Positions 27,171 through 39,299 of a stretch of DNA of 64,000 nt are shown here, piece by piece. The notes beneath the pieces are model-generated. The model saw only the letters and a program-made list of their open reading frames with translations. It was not told where the DNA came from and ran no database searches. Positions within the stretch are counted from its first letter, which is position 1, and each line of letters opens with the position of its first letter. The position numbers and the translations under genes are program-made. Location: NCBI GenBank assembly GCA_963920665.1, contig OY987269.1, positions 5,520,501 to 5,584,500 on the forward strand, in the 5' to 3' direction. The DNA comes from Straminergon stramineum. Its lineage: Eukaryota; Streptophyta; Bryopsida; Hypnales; Calliergonaceae.

Positions 27171-28049
27171 TTTGTGTGTGTATGGGCAACCCAAGGAAAA
27201 GGTGGGCAATCTAAAATGGCCTTCTCATATTTTGGCCATAGGGACATCCCTTGGGGTGTACACATCACTTTTTTTTATTTCTATTAAAAAAAAAGATTAT
27301 TTTTTGTTGTGTATTTTGTCTATAACAAAATTGGCATCCAATAAATTCAAGTGCCACATGTTCATATTTCAATTCATTAATTTATATTACTCATAGGTTT
27401 TACAAGTGAATTACAAAAAAATAAATCAATTAATGGTAGGAGACAATAGATGGGTTCATATTCAAATCATCTCGTAGGAAGGGATTGGGGAAGGGTCTCC
27501 AAATGCATGTGAAACGTATTTTGATTTTAAGGTTCACATACACTTTTGGTGACAACGGCAATCCTCAGAAGTAGTATTTCAAACATAGACTTCGTTATCA
27601 TTACATAGAGGGTTTATTCTTTCATATACACATTAGGTCAAGAAAAGATGGTCAATCTTGCAAGAGAGTGCAATGGCAGCGTTGGTGCTTGATGTATTAT
27701 ATGATAAATGCTATTCATTTCATTGACATTTTCCTATGAAGACCAGCACGGTTACATGGTGTGTTTCTATGTGATGTGTTGAAGAGAATTTTATATACAA
27801 AATTCAAATTAAATATGAAAGACAACTTCATTTACAACACTTGTAGCCATGATTGGGGAATCAATCATAATCTGCATCAAAGTATTGTATGTCATTTGCT
27901 TCTATATCATCATTAATCAGACATTGCAATGCAGTTGCAACCACATTGGGCTTTACTTCCACTGCATCGTACATGATGGGTGTCTTTGGTATGAGGTCTT
28001 CATGCAAGGTCGTGGCTTCTAGTCCATGAAAATTAGTTGTCTTATCCAA

Positions 28050-28330
28050 CACTAAAACAAAATGGATGTTTTATGACTCTGAAAATATGATTGAGGATGA
28101 TTGGTGACTACTTGTAATATTTTTGGAGGCCAATACTTTGGAGAGAAATATGACTGCTACTTATATTTTGGCCTTATATATTGTGGGCTTATAGTATACA
28201 TTTGTTTGGAACACCAAAATATTTTATAGGGCTTCATGGGGAACATGTTTGGGAACGCATAGTCATATTTAATAGTCATATTTTGCAGTCATATTTCTAT
28301 GATAGTCACATTTTTTTCCTTTAGGGCAGC
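28050..28330. repeat. second CACTA-like left end with subterminal repeats
   Basis: CACTAAAACAAAATGGATG is followed by a TTTTATGACTCTGAAAATATGA block and then by several TCATATTT words. This repeats the organisation of 26347-26640. It marks either the real start of the element ending at 32997 or a nested or duplicated terminus. Confidence 0.6.
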
Positions 28331-28499
28331 CTGAAGAAATTTGGATGGGGAATATATTTGGAGAGTGCTAAGTCATACTTTCACTTTAGTCATATTTTGT
28401 AGATATATTTCTTTGGTAGTTATTTTTTATCCTTTGGAGGAAGCCTAAGGAAAAGGTGGGCAATCTAAGATGACTCTTTTATATTTTGCCCCTAGAGGT

Positions 28500-30840
28500 C
28501 ATTCCTTGGAATTAAGGCATGACTTTGTTTAATACCTATTAAAATAAATTATTTTCTTTTGTATAATGTGTCTATTAAAGAATTAATGTCCAAATAATTT
28601 AGGATGGCATATGTTTATATTTTTATTAATATATTTAAAAAATTTATAGAAATTAGAAAAAGAATAGAGAAGAATAAAATAATTAATAATAGGAGATAAT
28701 GAATTTTTTTTTGAAGATTTAAGGGAAAATTAGAGAGGAATAAAAGCCTATAGACAAACCAAAGCACCAAGGTGGGACTAAGTCTGAGAACCCAAGATGA
28801 AAACTAGGCCTCCCTTGACCCAATATTGGAACTTGTCATGTGTTTGACTAATTATGCTAATTGATTGTGATGGTTGATACAAAACAAAACCTAATGCATT
28901 TAAACTGGTAATATAGATTGAAGGTTGTGGAGTTTAGAAAAAATACTTGAAGCTTAGGAAAGATCAAATTCAAGGAAAAAAAAGAAGAATGTGAGCAAAA
29001 TTCATACCCAAGTGGTCATGAAGCAAGAGTAAGCAAGGAGTGCGATTTGTGTTGAGAGTCTCTAAGTGTTTGAAGAAGAAGTGTAGGTTCCAAGTTACTG
29101 CTGGAAACTTTAGACATGGTTAGGAGATTATTATGACTCCCTTATAGGGATTTGACTTTGTACTATACAGAGATTGTTGATTACAATACACATAGTTGAT
29201 CAAACGAAGTTTCAAAGTCTTAAATAGATATTCAGTTAGCAGTTATAAAGTTGATGTCATTACAATTGTTTGATTCCTAGAGTAATTAGAAATCAGTTAG
29301 TAGTAATAGAAGTTAAAGATTGCAATTCTAAACTATCCCCTAAAATAAAGGAAAAAACCAAAAAATATTGAAAATAATATAGAGAAAGTAAAGAGGGAAA
29401 AGTAAAAAGAAATAGGTTGAAAGAAAAGAATTAGATCATATATCTAATTTATACCTCTTGTTGTAAAAGTTGTTATTTAAGTTATATACAAAAATACAAT
29501 AAATGCAATAAAAATGGATTAAAGCAGACCTCATGATACAATTACAATATACCTGTTGAATTGTTGGAGAATAGGGATGTAGTGGAAACAAATTCCAAGG
29601 CATGTCCTTAAATTTGGCATTTAGTTTTTTTATTTTTGTAGAAACTATATTTGCGCTACAAATTAGAGGTTTAGATCAAACCTCTAAGAATTTATTAAGT
29701 CCGAATTTGAATTCAAGATCATTTAGTTAATTTGTAGAGAATTCTAGTAACATATCACACTTTAAAAAATAGATAAAAATTATGGAAGATAGAGAACAAT
29801 GAAATTGAATATTCTATAGTATTAGTTTAAGATAAAAAATACGAAAGTTCATCCAATTCAAGTCAAAAAGGGAACTTGAAATGTAGTGACATTTAAAATC
29901 CAATTTTGAAATTAAAAATGAATTTAGACTTATAGGCTAAAATAAAGTGTTGGATGAAATCTTGAAGGATGAATTAGAGACAAACCTTTATCTATTTATA
30001 TTTTTTTTGTTATTGGGCTTCAAATTTCCTAAGTTAGATATTTAAGTATTGTTCAATGGGTGTTTTAAACAGTGAACAATTTTTTTTTCTAATGATAAAC
30101 TATAAGTGGTTCACATCTAAACTAAAACAAACACAAATTATAAAAATTAGAAGTTTTAATTGATTTTGACCAATCTAGGTCAAAATTTTAGACCTCCAAA
30201 TATTAAGGATATAGATAAAATACTCACATATATCATGTATTGAAGTTTGTTTCTTTCTTAAAAAGGTTCTCTGCAATGTTATGTAAGTCATATTTATAGA
30301 GGGACTTTAAAGGGCCATATAGAAGTCACAAAATTATTCATATGAAGATTGAGGCTCACTATGATACACGTGCTTGTATTGCAATTAAAAAATGGTTGCT
30401 TAAATGTTCTTTGAAGGATATAGACTATAAAAATATAATCCTTTTTTCTACTTCAAAGATACTTTTAAATAGTGTTTCTATCAAATATTTTTACTCTTAT
30501 ATACTTAGTGCATAGACATAGATACTTTGATTGATGTAAGGCATTTGCTAAGTTGTCTTTTTTTGCCATAACTGTAGGTGTTGAAGGCCTTGCAATTTTC
30601 TTTTAGACATTTTGTAGAAATGTATTGCAACATACATCCACTTTGAAGCAAATTTTGTTGTTAAAATAGCTTAGTTGCTTAGTATAGTCAGATTTCGTAA
30701 GTCGCATGACTACGTGAAGTCACACGACTAAAGCAAGTCATGTGCATGACTAGGGTAAGTCACATGACTAGAGTTTGAAAACCTTAGCCGCCACTTTTAT
30801 GTAGCCACCATTGATTTAGGGTTTTGAAACCCTAGCCACC
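28500..30840. other. AT-rich interior of the CACTA element, no gene recognised
   Basis: Only short frames with frequent stops are present and no domain is recognised. The stretch 29330-29500 is purine-rich. Confidence 0.4.
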
Positions 30841-30843
30841 GTT

Positions 30844-30899
30844 TCTTCTTCTTCTTCTTCTTCTTCTTCTTCTTCTTCTTCTTCTTCTTCTTCTTCTTC
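30844..30899. repeat. (TTC)n microsatellite
   Basis: A near-perfect TTC trinucleotide run of about 55 bp starts a longer pyrimidine-biased tract. Confidence 0.95.
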
Positions 30900-31560
30900 G
30901 TTTTTAGTTGCCTCTTAGGTTTTGCCTCTTGTTGTTTTGTAGCTTTGGCTTCTTCTTTCTTATTAGTTCTTACTTTTTGTTGTTTCTTAGTTCTTGATTC
31001 TTGCTTCTAGTTTCTTCTTGTTACCTTTTAATTCTTACTTTCTAATTCTTAAATCTTGCTTGTAGTTTTTGCTTGTCATGTCTTAATTCTTGCTTCCTAG
31101 TTCTTGATTCTTGTTTCTAGTCTTTTCTTTCTACCTCTTAATTCTTGTTTCCTAATTCTTGCCTCTTCTTCCTTCTTAGTTTTTGCTTCTTGTTTCTAGT
31201 TTCCTCTTGTTATGTCTTAATTCTTGTTTCCTAATTCTTGCCTCTTCTTGCTTCTTAATTCTTGCTTTTAATCTCTTCTTGATGCATTTTAACTTGTGTT
31301 TCTTATTGCCTTTCAATTCTTATTTTTCTTGTTATTTGTTGCATTTTATTGCATCTTAACTTGTCTTTCTTGTTGTTTCTTGTTGCATCTTGATTTATTT
31401 TTTCTTGATATTTATAGCATCTTAAATTGTGTTTCTTGTTGCTTCTTATTGCATCTTAATTCTTACTTCTTGTTTCTTTTTGTTACATCTTACTTCTTGC
31501 TTATTATTACCTCTTAACACTTGTTGCCTTCTAGTTTTTGTTCCTTTTATCATTATTGTT
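30900..31560. repeat. degenerate TTCTTG-rich repeat tract
   Basis: Words such as TTCTTGCTTC, TAGTTCTTG and TTCTTGTTGC recur for about 650 bp after the (TTC)n run. They look like an expanded and decayed derivative of it. The 73-codon open frame at 31296-31517 is a by-product of this composition (a Phe/Leu/Cys-rich peptide), not a supported gene. Confidence 0.7.
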
Positions 31561-32502
31561 GTTCTTTCCTCTTATTTTCTTGTGTTTTTAGAGATATAGT
31601 GATTATGGATTCTTCTTACTTTAAACTTGTGCTTCACATTTTATGTTGATTTAAATCTTTGAAGATTGAGCTATATTGTTCATTTACTAAAAATTAAACT
31701 CTTTCATTTTATGTGCAGGCACTTAAAGCTAGATTGAAGTTATTGGAGGCTATTTACAACACTAGAGAGACAACTTCTTCACATTTTTGTAAGGAATTAC
31801 AAGTCCTAGAGTGTGTAGGAATATATATTTCTAGACTGTCATTGTGATATGTTTTTTGTTAGTGACTAATAAATGTCATTGAAAAGAGTCACATTTTTTT
31901 CTTGCATTTTCTCTCTTCAATATGATTATCTTTGTGCATCTCAAAAATCATATTTACTCATTTTTTATTGTATGTAGTCATTTATACAACTACTAAACCA
32001 TATTGATGCACAATTGCAACGCCTCATGTCAATTTAGAATGTATGGAAAATGTGATTACAATTTATGACAAAAGTTACTATAAACCTCAAGTCACCTAGT
32101 TACAAATATCACTTGTTTGAGTCATATTTTATAATATATCTTAATCAAAATATGACTTGTTGTAGTTATATAATGGTTACAATCATGCCAATAATATGAC
32201 TCTATATTTTTAAAAATATAACTACATTCAATCATAAAATTATTAGTAACATTCCATATGAACTACTACATAGCCTAAAATATGACTTACATTAGTCATA
32301 TTTCACATCAATAAAAAAAGCGACTCATGAAGGTCATATTCGACATCAATGAAAAATATGATCCACTAGAGTCATTTTCTACATCAACATGCAAAGAATA
32401 TGACCCATGAGAGTCATTTTTTACATCGACAAAAAATATGACTCACAAAAATTATATTTCACATCATCCCAAAATATGATTACAAAAAGTCATATGCCTC
32501 AT

Positions 32503-32700
32503 CTGCCAAAATATGACTCACCATAGTCATACTCCACGTCCGCCAAAATATGACTCATCATAGTCATACTCCACATCCGCCAAAATATGACTCACCATAG
32601 TCATAGTCCATGTCCGCCAAAATATGACTCACCATAGTTATACTCTACATCCGCCAAAATATGACTCACCATAGTCATAGTCCACGTCAGCTTAAAATAT
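32503..32700. repeat. tandem array, about 37-bp unit, right subterminal region
   Basis: About five units of GCCAAAATATGACTCACCAT plus ATAGTCATACTCCACRTCC are spaced about 37 bp apart (anchors near 32505, 32542, 32579, 32616, 32653). They lie just inside the right end of the CACTA element. The core words are the same as in the 145-bp left array but the unit differs. Confidence 0.85.
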
Positions 32701-33344
32701 GACTACAAGCAATCATATGCCACATAGACTTTTTTTCCTTGCCCGGGCAGGTCAAGAGAAAGTCAAGTCTCCAAGAATAGTCAACGTATACGCCACATTG
32801 GCAAAATATGGCTAATTATACCCCCCAAATATGATGACTACAAATATGACTCATGTCCGAAGCGACTAGTCGGTAATGACTAGACCCAGTCATGTTGCGC
32901 GTCATCTACAGTAATTCCTGCATGAGTCATATTTTCAAATTCTTTGACTCACTGCAGTCATTTTTTGCAGTCGTAAAACATCCATTTTGTTGTAGTGCTT
33001 CATCCTTCCCAAACCATTCTACTCTATCTACCATAAATAGTTGCCAAGCCTCAATGAAAGAAAGTAATGACTTATATGGTTGAAGGAAACGAATTGGCCC
33101 CACACATAACTAAGAACTGAGAGGAAAAATAACAGTCAAGAGAACGTCACCATAAGCAACTCCTCGAGCCGACAATGTGGGTGTTATAAAACTCAACTAT
33201 ATCTCGACTTGCAATCACATCAGCTATAGCAATTCCAGTTGAAGCAAAATTCACAATACTTGCAATAGTTATAGACTTATAGCACCAAATTGTCATGAAA
33301 TGTTGCCCTCCGTTGAACTCCAATTTGGCCAAGGTGAGTGATTC

Positions 33345-35350
33345 TCAATAACTACTTCTTTTAATTTGCTTGTGCACTTTGAGGAAGCACTTGTCCAAAT
33401 ATATGTGGGCACCACCACAAGTGATGCAACAAAAGCGAGTCTTCTTCTTGCATATAATGCAACAACATTGAAGGGTGGGCCGCTAGGTGCTATAGGGTGG
33501 TTGAGGCAGTTCATTGTACAAGTGGATGGATATCCATCCAAAGCATGATCAAGCTTTGGGCAACCTCCAAGTGATATGGTAGTCGAGCCCGATACACCTT
33601 CTCCTAACGAGTGAGACATTCACGCTTCAATAACACTCAGGAATTGTTGAGCCAACAATCTTACAATCCACAATGAAGAAAAGGTATTTATGCCACTATT
33701 TGTGCAAATGGAATTGCACGTTGTAATCTGTGCGCATCTGATCCACCACATCCACACCATACATGTGAGTCTAGTACTCCACCTGCTATAGAATAGAGGA
33801 GATGGCTTCGCAGGTACCATTCACCCACCTCATCAATCGAGCAACCTTGGCCACAAGATCAACTAAAGTCAAAAGGATGTACACAGGCTTTGAGTCCTAC
33901 CAACATTTGCACACCATGCATCGCTGTGCATGCATTCTCTACATCAATGTGCTACGAGGATGCTTGCCCTTCTTATACCCTAGAAGAGATGCTGGCAGCC
34001 CGATTCATTTCTCCCTCGTTATACCCGTTGCCTATATCTCTTGCCAATACAAATCCTCAAACAACTTAGGGCATGTGAAAAATTCATCACATACAACTGT
34101 GTGCCAATCATCATCTAAGCCAACGGTCAATTCCCAAACAACTTGTTGACCTTGATCAACCTCTGGGACTCCAAAAGCCTCTATATATAGTATGAGGTTG
34201 TAGATGTAGCACGATGGATTGCAAACTATAACAAAGTATTTGAAGTTGTACTTTGTTGTCTTTGCTGACATGGATTGTTGAAATCTAGAGTAGTGACCAC
34301 TATATACTACCATGATCTCATCACATGTTACAAACTTCTCAGGGGTGTACAGAGCCCGACTATATGTCACAAAATCATCAATAATCCACTTGACCTTTTC
34401 AAGCTTGTTATACCTTGGAGACTCTCTGTCAGTGTCATGGTCCTGTTGTCCACTAGATGAAGGCATTGGAGCAAGGAATTGAACTTGTTTCGTGTAAAAA
34501 CATAGTGTATCAAAGAATATTGGAGAAACTCGCTCTGCTTCCAATAGTCCCTAATGGTATGCATCAATTCACTAGAAGAAAACTGCCCCGTAGTTATGTT
34601 GAGCCAGTTGATTAGTTTTGTCAATTTTGACAAAAAAACAGAAAATCTGCATTCATAGAAACGCAGTTTTCTGAAAACTGTGTTTCTATGAATGCAGATT
34701 TTCTGTTTTTTTGTCAAAATTGACAAAACTAATCAACTGGCTCAACATAACTACGGGGCAGTTTTCTTCTAGTGATTTAATGCCCATGAGGATGGCGACA
34801 CCTATGAATGCTCGCATTTCCAATGTTGAAGTTGGCACCCAATGAGGACCACCATTTGTATGCTAGGAGCACCCTGTCCCCTGTTGCTCTGCATACAAGT
34901 TGGTTTGCTCAACCATCCTAGCCACCATCTATTCATCGAAGAACAACTCAAAGAACTCAATTGTAGTGGGCCTGCAACAAGTGCACCTAGCCTTTGGTTC
35001 CAGATGATTATGGACCTCGAAAGGAAGTACAATCACCTAAAAGTGTTGTATCCATGCATTGCTAGAATCAATCGTTGTACTGCACTTTGAACTCTAAATC
35101 GTCCAAGTCGTCATCATTCCCATAGAATCCGATCTCATGGTGGAGGTCTACACTACCTTGCACACTCCTAGACTTTGAATCACTATACTCAAGTGAAGAG
35201 TCATTGCCTGCGAAATCACAAAATGTTGCCTTCCATTCAAACTCCAAACTCTCATCGCTTAAAGTTGTAATAGATCCTCGAGCTAGTGTCTCCTCCTCTT
35301 TTGATTCCCCTATTGTTGTCTATTGTTGCCGCATGGCTGAAGGCATCTAC
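33345..35350 (-). pseudogene. piggyBac-family transposase (DDE_Tnp_1_7), decayed
   Basis: PiggyBac transposases cut and paste elements into TTAA sites without a footprint. Reading the - strand: an acidic N-terminal part (DDDLDDLEF near 35110) leads to LFFDE..MVARMVEQTN..A (about 34930), then HWVPTSTLEMRAFIGVAILMG (about 34830). The 34570-34774 palindrome interrupts it there. It resumes with IRDYWKQSEFL (about 34545), then VTCDEIMVVYSG (D at 34320-34322), VVCDEFFTC (D at 34086-34088) and GVDVVDQM (D at 33750-33752). The first two Asp are 78 codons apart, as in the founding member. The C-terminal Cys-rich zinc-binding segment CKKKTRFCCITC...CFLKVH (about 33440-33360) ends at a stop at 33345. 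Stops and frame changes show it is dead. Confidence 0.88.
34570..34774. mobile_element. CACTA-type foldback MITE inside the piggyBac relic, TSD ATT
   Basis: This 205-bp element is almost one perfect palindrome: two arms of about 100 bp starting CACTAGAAGAAAACTGCCCC. ATT is duplicated on both sides (34567-34569 and 34775-34777). It splits the transposase between the ILMG and IRDYW motifs. The near-perfect arms point to a recent insertion. Confidence 0.92.
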
Positions 35351-37830
35351 CGATTGGAGTGCACTAGTGCTACTAGCGGCTCATCATTTAGGTGTCGATT
35401 TACATATTCAGGGATGGAATCTACATTTGACCCCTCACCTTGCCTAGCTGAAGGTCCACCATGGTCTTACACTCGTGCTGTTGCAAAACCTCTGCCTAAA
35501 GCCCTACAGTTGACAACCTTCACCTTCCTCCCTCCAATGCTCCCAGGGAATATTACATATTATAACAAAACACCTTTTTCTTGCCAACGATGTTGGGGTT
35601 GCCCTAATACTTCAGTTTCCCCTCCACAATCGGCCAAATTGAGTCTAAATATTGGAAATGTTACAGCTACTACAAATAGGAGAGGCCACATAGATACAGA
35701 CCCCCAAGGCCCTTCCAATTGCGGCAATTCCTCGTTGGTGTGGCTCCCCACTTCACTATTTCAATCATTGTGATTCTCCAACCACTCTTGCACTCAAGTA
35801 GAAGCCACAAAGGCATCAAGCAATACCCATACAATTCCTGAGAAACGGTTGCCCCCATATATACACGCACTACTAACACCAATCGTATAACTTTTTGACA
35901 TCAAAAATAGTACCACAACCTCTACGTCTTTGTCAAATCCAATGGACAGGTAAACAATGGAATGTGCGGAGGGCCTACAAGAAGACACGCTACTGGACTA
36001 TTGCCCCCCAACATGAACAATGTACTAAATTGCCTAAAAAGAGGACCTCTTCACAGCACTTACAAGTATGGCACCCCTCCAACATAATCCCAAGGACATA
36101 CTAGACAAACCATAGATATCCTACTCAATACAAATGAAGATCATAGTGTCATCTAACAATGGTATAATGACCACAAACATGGCCTTCGGATTGCCATCGA
36201 CAAGGTTGTCATAAACTGACATCACTTGAATTTATTCAAATATACCAGCTACGATGAATTAAAAGGAAATGAAAGTCACCGTTCTTCGTTGAATCGTAGA
36301 CGACGTTGATGATGACCAAGGGCAAAATTGGGAGAATAAATTTCCGCTAGAGAACCCTATCTAGCTTGCGTCCTACTATGTCATGGTGGTGATCCCTAGC
36401 TGCATGCTCTCTTTATTTCATTGAATTTCACATGGGGACATCGCAAGCAATGAGGAGAGCCTACAATAGGCTTAATGGTTGGTGGCAATGATCCAACAGG
36501 CAGCCTACTGCCTTCAGGGCTTCGCAATTCTAGTGTGTCCTTTGACATTGAGTCATAGTTGCTTCTATTGACTCATCCTGCACCCCTTCCTTGCCTTGGT
36601 GCGTGTGTCCGTCCATGAGCACGCCTTCTACCTCGACCCTAGTCTAGTGAATTGCTTGTGCCCAAAGTTGTTGAGTATATTTCCGTTTTGACCATCCCTC
36701 TCCCTCTGCCATGTCCTTGCCCATGAATTGTTTAGGCTAACATGGGTGCTTGTGCTTGATTCTTCTGGACCCCGTTACTTACATGTATTGCATTGTCTCT
36801 CTCTCTATTTTCATAGTTGAATTGTCACTATTTGGTAGCGGTGACCAACTCAAATCCAATCCTTATCCACCCTTGTTTCTATGAAAAGTATTGGCTATGG
36901 GATTGGATATCACTCTTCCTCACCCACGTCCTCCACTAACCCCAAATTCACTTGCCTCCACACATACACCTGTACGACCTTGTCGTCGACCACGCTCCCA
37001 ATTGGCAACTACATCACAACAAACCTCTCATCCCTAGGAGACAGGGATGGGTACTTGTTCTGAACTGTTGTGCAAAGTACCTCCAGAGCGTTACCATAGC
37101 TGAATTGTGTAGGGAGCAATCTATTGCCAAATCCTACCAAAATTAGCCATGGCAACAATCCGTCGCCCTGAAACCATGTTTCCCTAAATCTTTGTGCGTA
37201 ATAGACTGACAGCTAACTTCGGTGCCAAGTATGTCTTCAGAATTCGTTGAAGACCACCACTTCGTTCGTATAAATTCGTTCACCTTTGCTAGCAAGCCAT
37301 CTGGATGCCCCTCTAGAATTTGCTCATGCACATCTAATATTCAAAAACATTGTTGATGGAAGAGATATGGCGATGAGTTTTTGTCAGGATTCGAAGGCCA
37401 ATAGTGAATGGCATTTGGTTTAGTGAGGCCCAACAAGGACTCCTCTTGCAAGCAAAATTTTCATTTCCGCACCACCTCTAGCGCGGCATGGTGTCTTGTC
37501 TCCCCGACTATGAGTAAATATTTGCTCACCCTTGGCAAATATACGAAAAAAATCAGGTTCTTGTGTTTGGGGGTGAACTCTATTCTAATAGGTGCCTAAC
37601 GTTAGTCCATTGTACCCTCTAAGAAATGGATCTTTTCTAAGCCTCTTAAGTCCAATAGTTCACTATGAACCCCCAAACTATCCTAATTATAGGGTTATTA
37701 CCTCAATCCCTTGACCGTTGTGGCTTCCCAGTAAAGCTAAAGGTGAGTTGAATCTACCACTATTAGGTTGCAAGTTAGTTTATGCCATTTCTAAAACCCA
37801 AAAACGCCTAGAAATGGGACATTCCTACAA
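35350..37830. other. unassigned sequence upstream of the piggyBac relic
   Basis: The 189-codon + frame at 35204-35773 partly overlaps, in antisense, the acidic N-terminal part of the piggyBac relic and is best seen as a shadow frame. Farther on, 36100-37600 is of moderate GC with short unrecognised frames. I found no TTAA-CCC terminus here to define the parent piggyBac element. Confidence 0.3.
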
Positions 37831-37837
37831 GAGCAAT

Positions 37838-38031
37838 GGCGGATGAAGTTTGGCCTTCGAAGAGGCTACTTAAACTTCATCCATCCTTTCGGACCTTCTC
37901 CTCAACTTGGATGACTCTAATTTTTGGACACTAACCCTACCCTATGAACTAGTACGTAAGTTCGAAGTTTAGGCGTGGATGGACGAGTTTCACCTTACTT
38001 CATCCATGTTGGACCCCAAACTTCATCCGCC
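37838..38031. mobile_element. small inverted-repeat element with GGCGGATGAAGTTTGG ends
   Basis: The left end reads GGCGGATGAAGTTTGG. The right end is its reverse complement (CCAAACTTCATCCGCC), about 194 bp away. It has CATCC-rich internal words. No clear target duplication is visible, and a CACTA element starts only a few bases to its right, which may obscure one. Confidence 0.5.
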
Positions 38032-38036
38032 CATAA

Positions 38037-39288
38037 CACTAGAAGAAAAATGTGTTCGGCACAACCAGCCACTATGCAACTAGTGTCCTATACAACTATC
38101 TTGCAAGTGTAATCCTCTCTATTAGAACAAAATCTAATGTAATTGTTTTATGTCATTGTTTTACAACATTGATATATTGTTTTAGTTGCAAAGTAGTCAA
38201 TTTGTAGTTGCAAAAAACAACTAGGAAACGACTAGGAAAAGTTTGCAACTGTAAAATGACCATAGTTGTTTCCTAGTTTTGTTTTAGTCGTTTCCAAGTT
38301 GCTTTCTAGTTGTACACTAGTTATTTCTTAGTCGTTTCCTATTATACTAGGAAATTCAACTTTTCCGTAGATTTGGTTACATAGATTTGATTCACTTTTC
38401 TATTGATTTCGAGAGTAATTTGTTGATCAAGATAGAAATCAATAGAAAAGTGAACCAAATGAATGCAACCAAATCAACAAAAAAATTGAATTTTCTAGTA
38501 TCAAAGCCAGTCATTTCCTAGTCACTATTAAGTTGTACACTAATTGTTTCTTAGTCTTTTTTTAGTTGTTTCCTAGCTGCTTCCAAAGTTCATTTCCATT
38601 TGTCTTCTATCAATGGTCCCATATCAATTGTAAAGAGTACCATTAGGTTGGACATATAAGACTTGCAAGTTGTTGTAGACTTGTGCAATAGATTTTGTTG
38701 ATAGAATTCTAAGACTTCTACAATTTCTAGATTTTTATGATTTTAAATTTCTATAGAGTATAGATTTCTACAATCTGTAGAAATAAAAAATATTTAAAAT
38801 TCTAGAAATTTTAAAATCTATGGAATTATAAGGTATCCTAAACCAATGAAATCTATTAAATACCAATATTTGAATTTTTGAAATCTAGGAAGAAGGAAGA
38901 ACTATATCTAGAAAAAGGTAGATTTGAAAATTTGAAATCTAGAAAAAAAGGTAGTTCTGAAATTCAAAAATCTAAAAAGAAGGTAGATCTAAATCTAAAG
39001 AAAGGTAGATTTGAAATTCAAAAATCTAGAAAAAGGTAGATATCAAATTCTGAAATCTACAAATCATTGTGATTAATATTTTTTAAATCTACAAATCTTC
39101 AAGTCGCAAACAAGTCGCATACAAGGCATGACTTTTGCAATTGCTACACCTTACTGTTAGATTTTAGGGTGTCCACTATAACTAAAAGTCTCTAGAATAT
39201 CACTAGTTACAAACTAGTTGCAAGTGTCCTATACAACCAAAAAAACAGTTGCACAATGTAGTCGCAGAACCCTTCATTTTCTTCTAGT
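38037..39288. mobile_element. CACTA-type non-autonomous element, 1.25 kb, TSD TAA
   Basis: The left end CACTAGAAGAAAAATG pairs with a right end that reverse-complements to CACTAGAAGAAAATG. TAA is duplicated at 38034-38036 and 39289-39291. Subterminal words based on CGTTTCCTAGT and GTTGCAA are dense at both ends. The interior has degenerate repeats of AAATCTAGAAAAAGGTAGAT (38880-39060). No transposase is seen. The ends match the foldback elements at 34570 and 41136, so one transposase could have moved all three. Confidence 0.85.
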
Positions 39289-39299
39289 GTAACTTCCTC

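Larger units (their letters stand above)
26347..32997. mobile_element. large CACTA-type element (about 6.65 kb) with subterminal repeats
   Basis: The left end CACTACAAGAAAACCAGTG, followed by a TTTTATGACT block, pairs with a right end that reverse-complements to CACTACAACAAAATGGATG, followed by TTTTACGACT. Both ends are packed with TCATATTT/AAATATGA words, the dense subterminal repeats expected of CACTA elements. Flanking trinucleotides are CCT and CTT, so the 3-bp duplication is imperfect. A second left-like end (CACTAAAACAAAATGGATG) lies at 28050 and matches the right end better, so the true element may be 28050-32997, or two elements may be nested. No transposase (TNPD-like) ORF is recognisable; it appears non-autonomous. 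Confidence 0.65.

Noticed and set aside
31296..31517. 73-codon hydrophobic frame as a membrane peptide
   Set aside because: It is produced by the TTCTTG-rich degenerate repeat and contains only low-complexity Phe/Leu/Cys sequence.
26503..32720. Regularly spaced TCATATTT/AAATATGA units as a CRISPR-like or satellite array
   Set aside because: Unit lengths vary (37 and 145 bp), there are no unique spacers, and the arrays sit just inside CACTA termini, which explains them as subterminal repeats.
35204..35773. 189-codon + strand open frame as a gene
   Set aside because: Part of it lies antisense to the acidic N-terminal region of the piggyBac relic, it has no recognisable domain, and its Ser/Pro/Thr-rich composition is what an antisense frame of such sequence gives.
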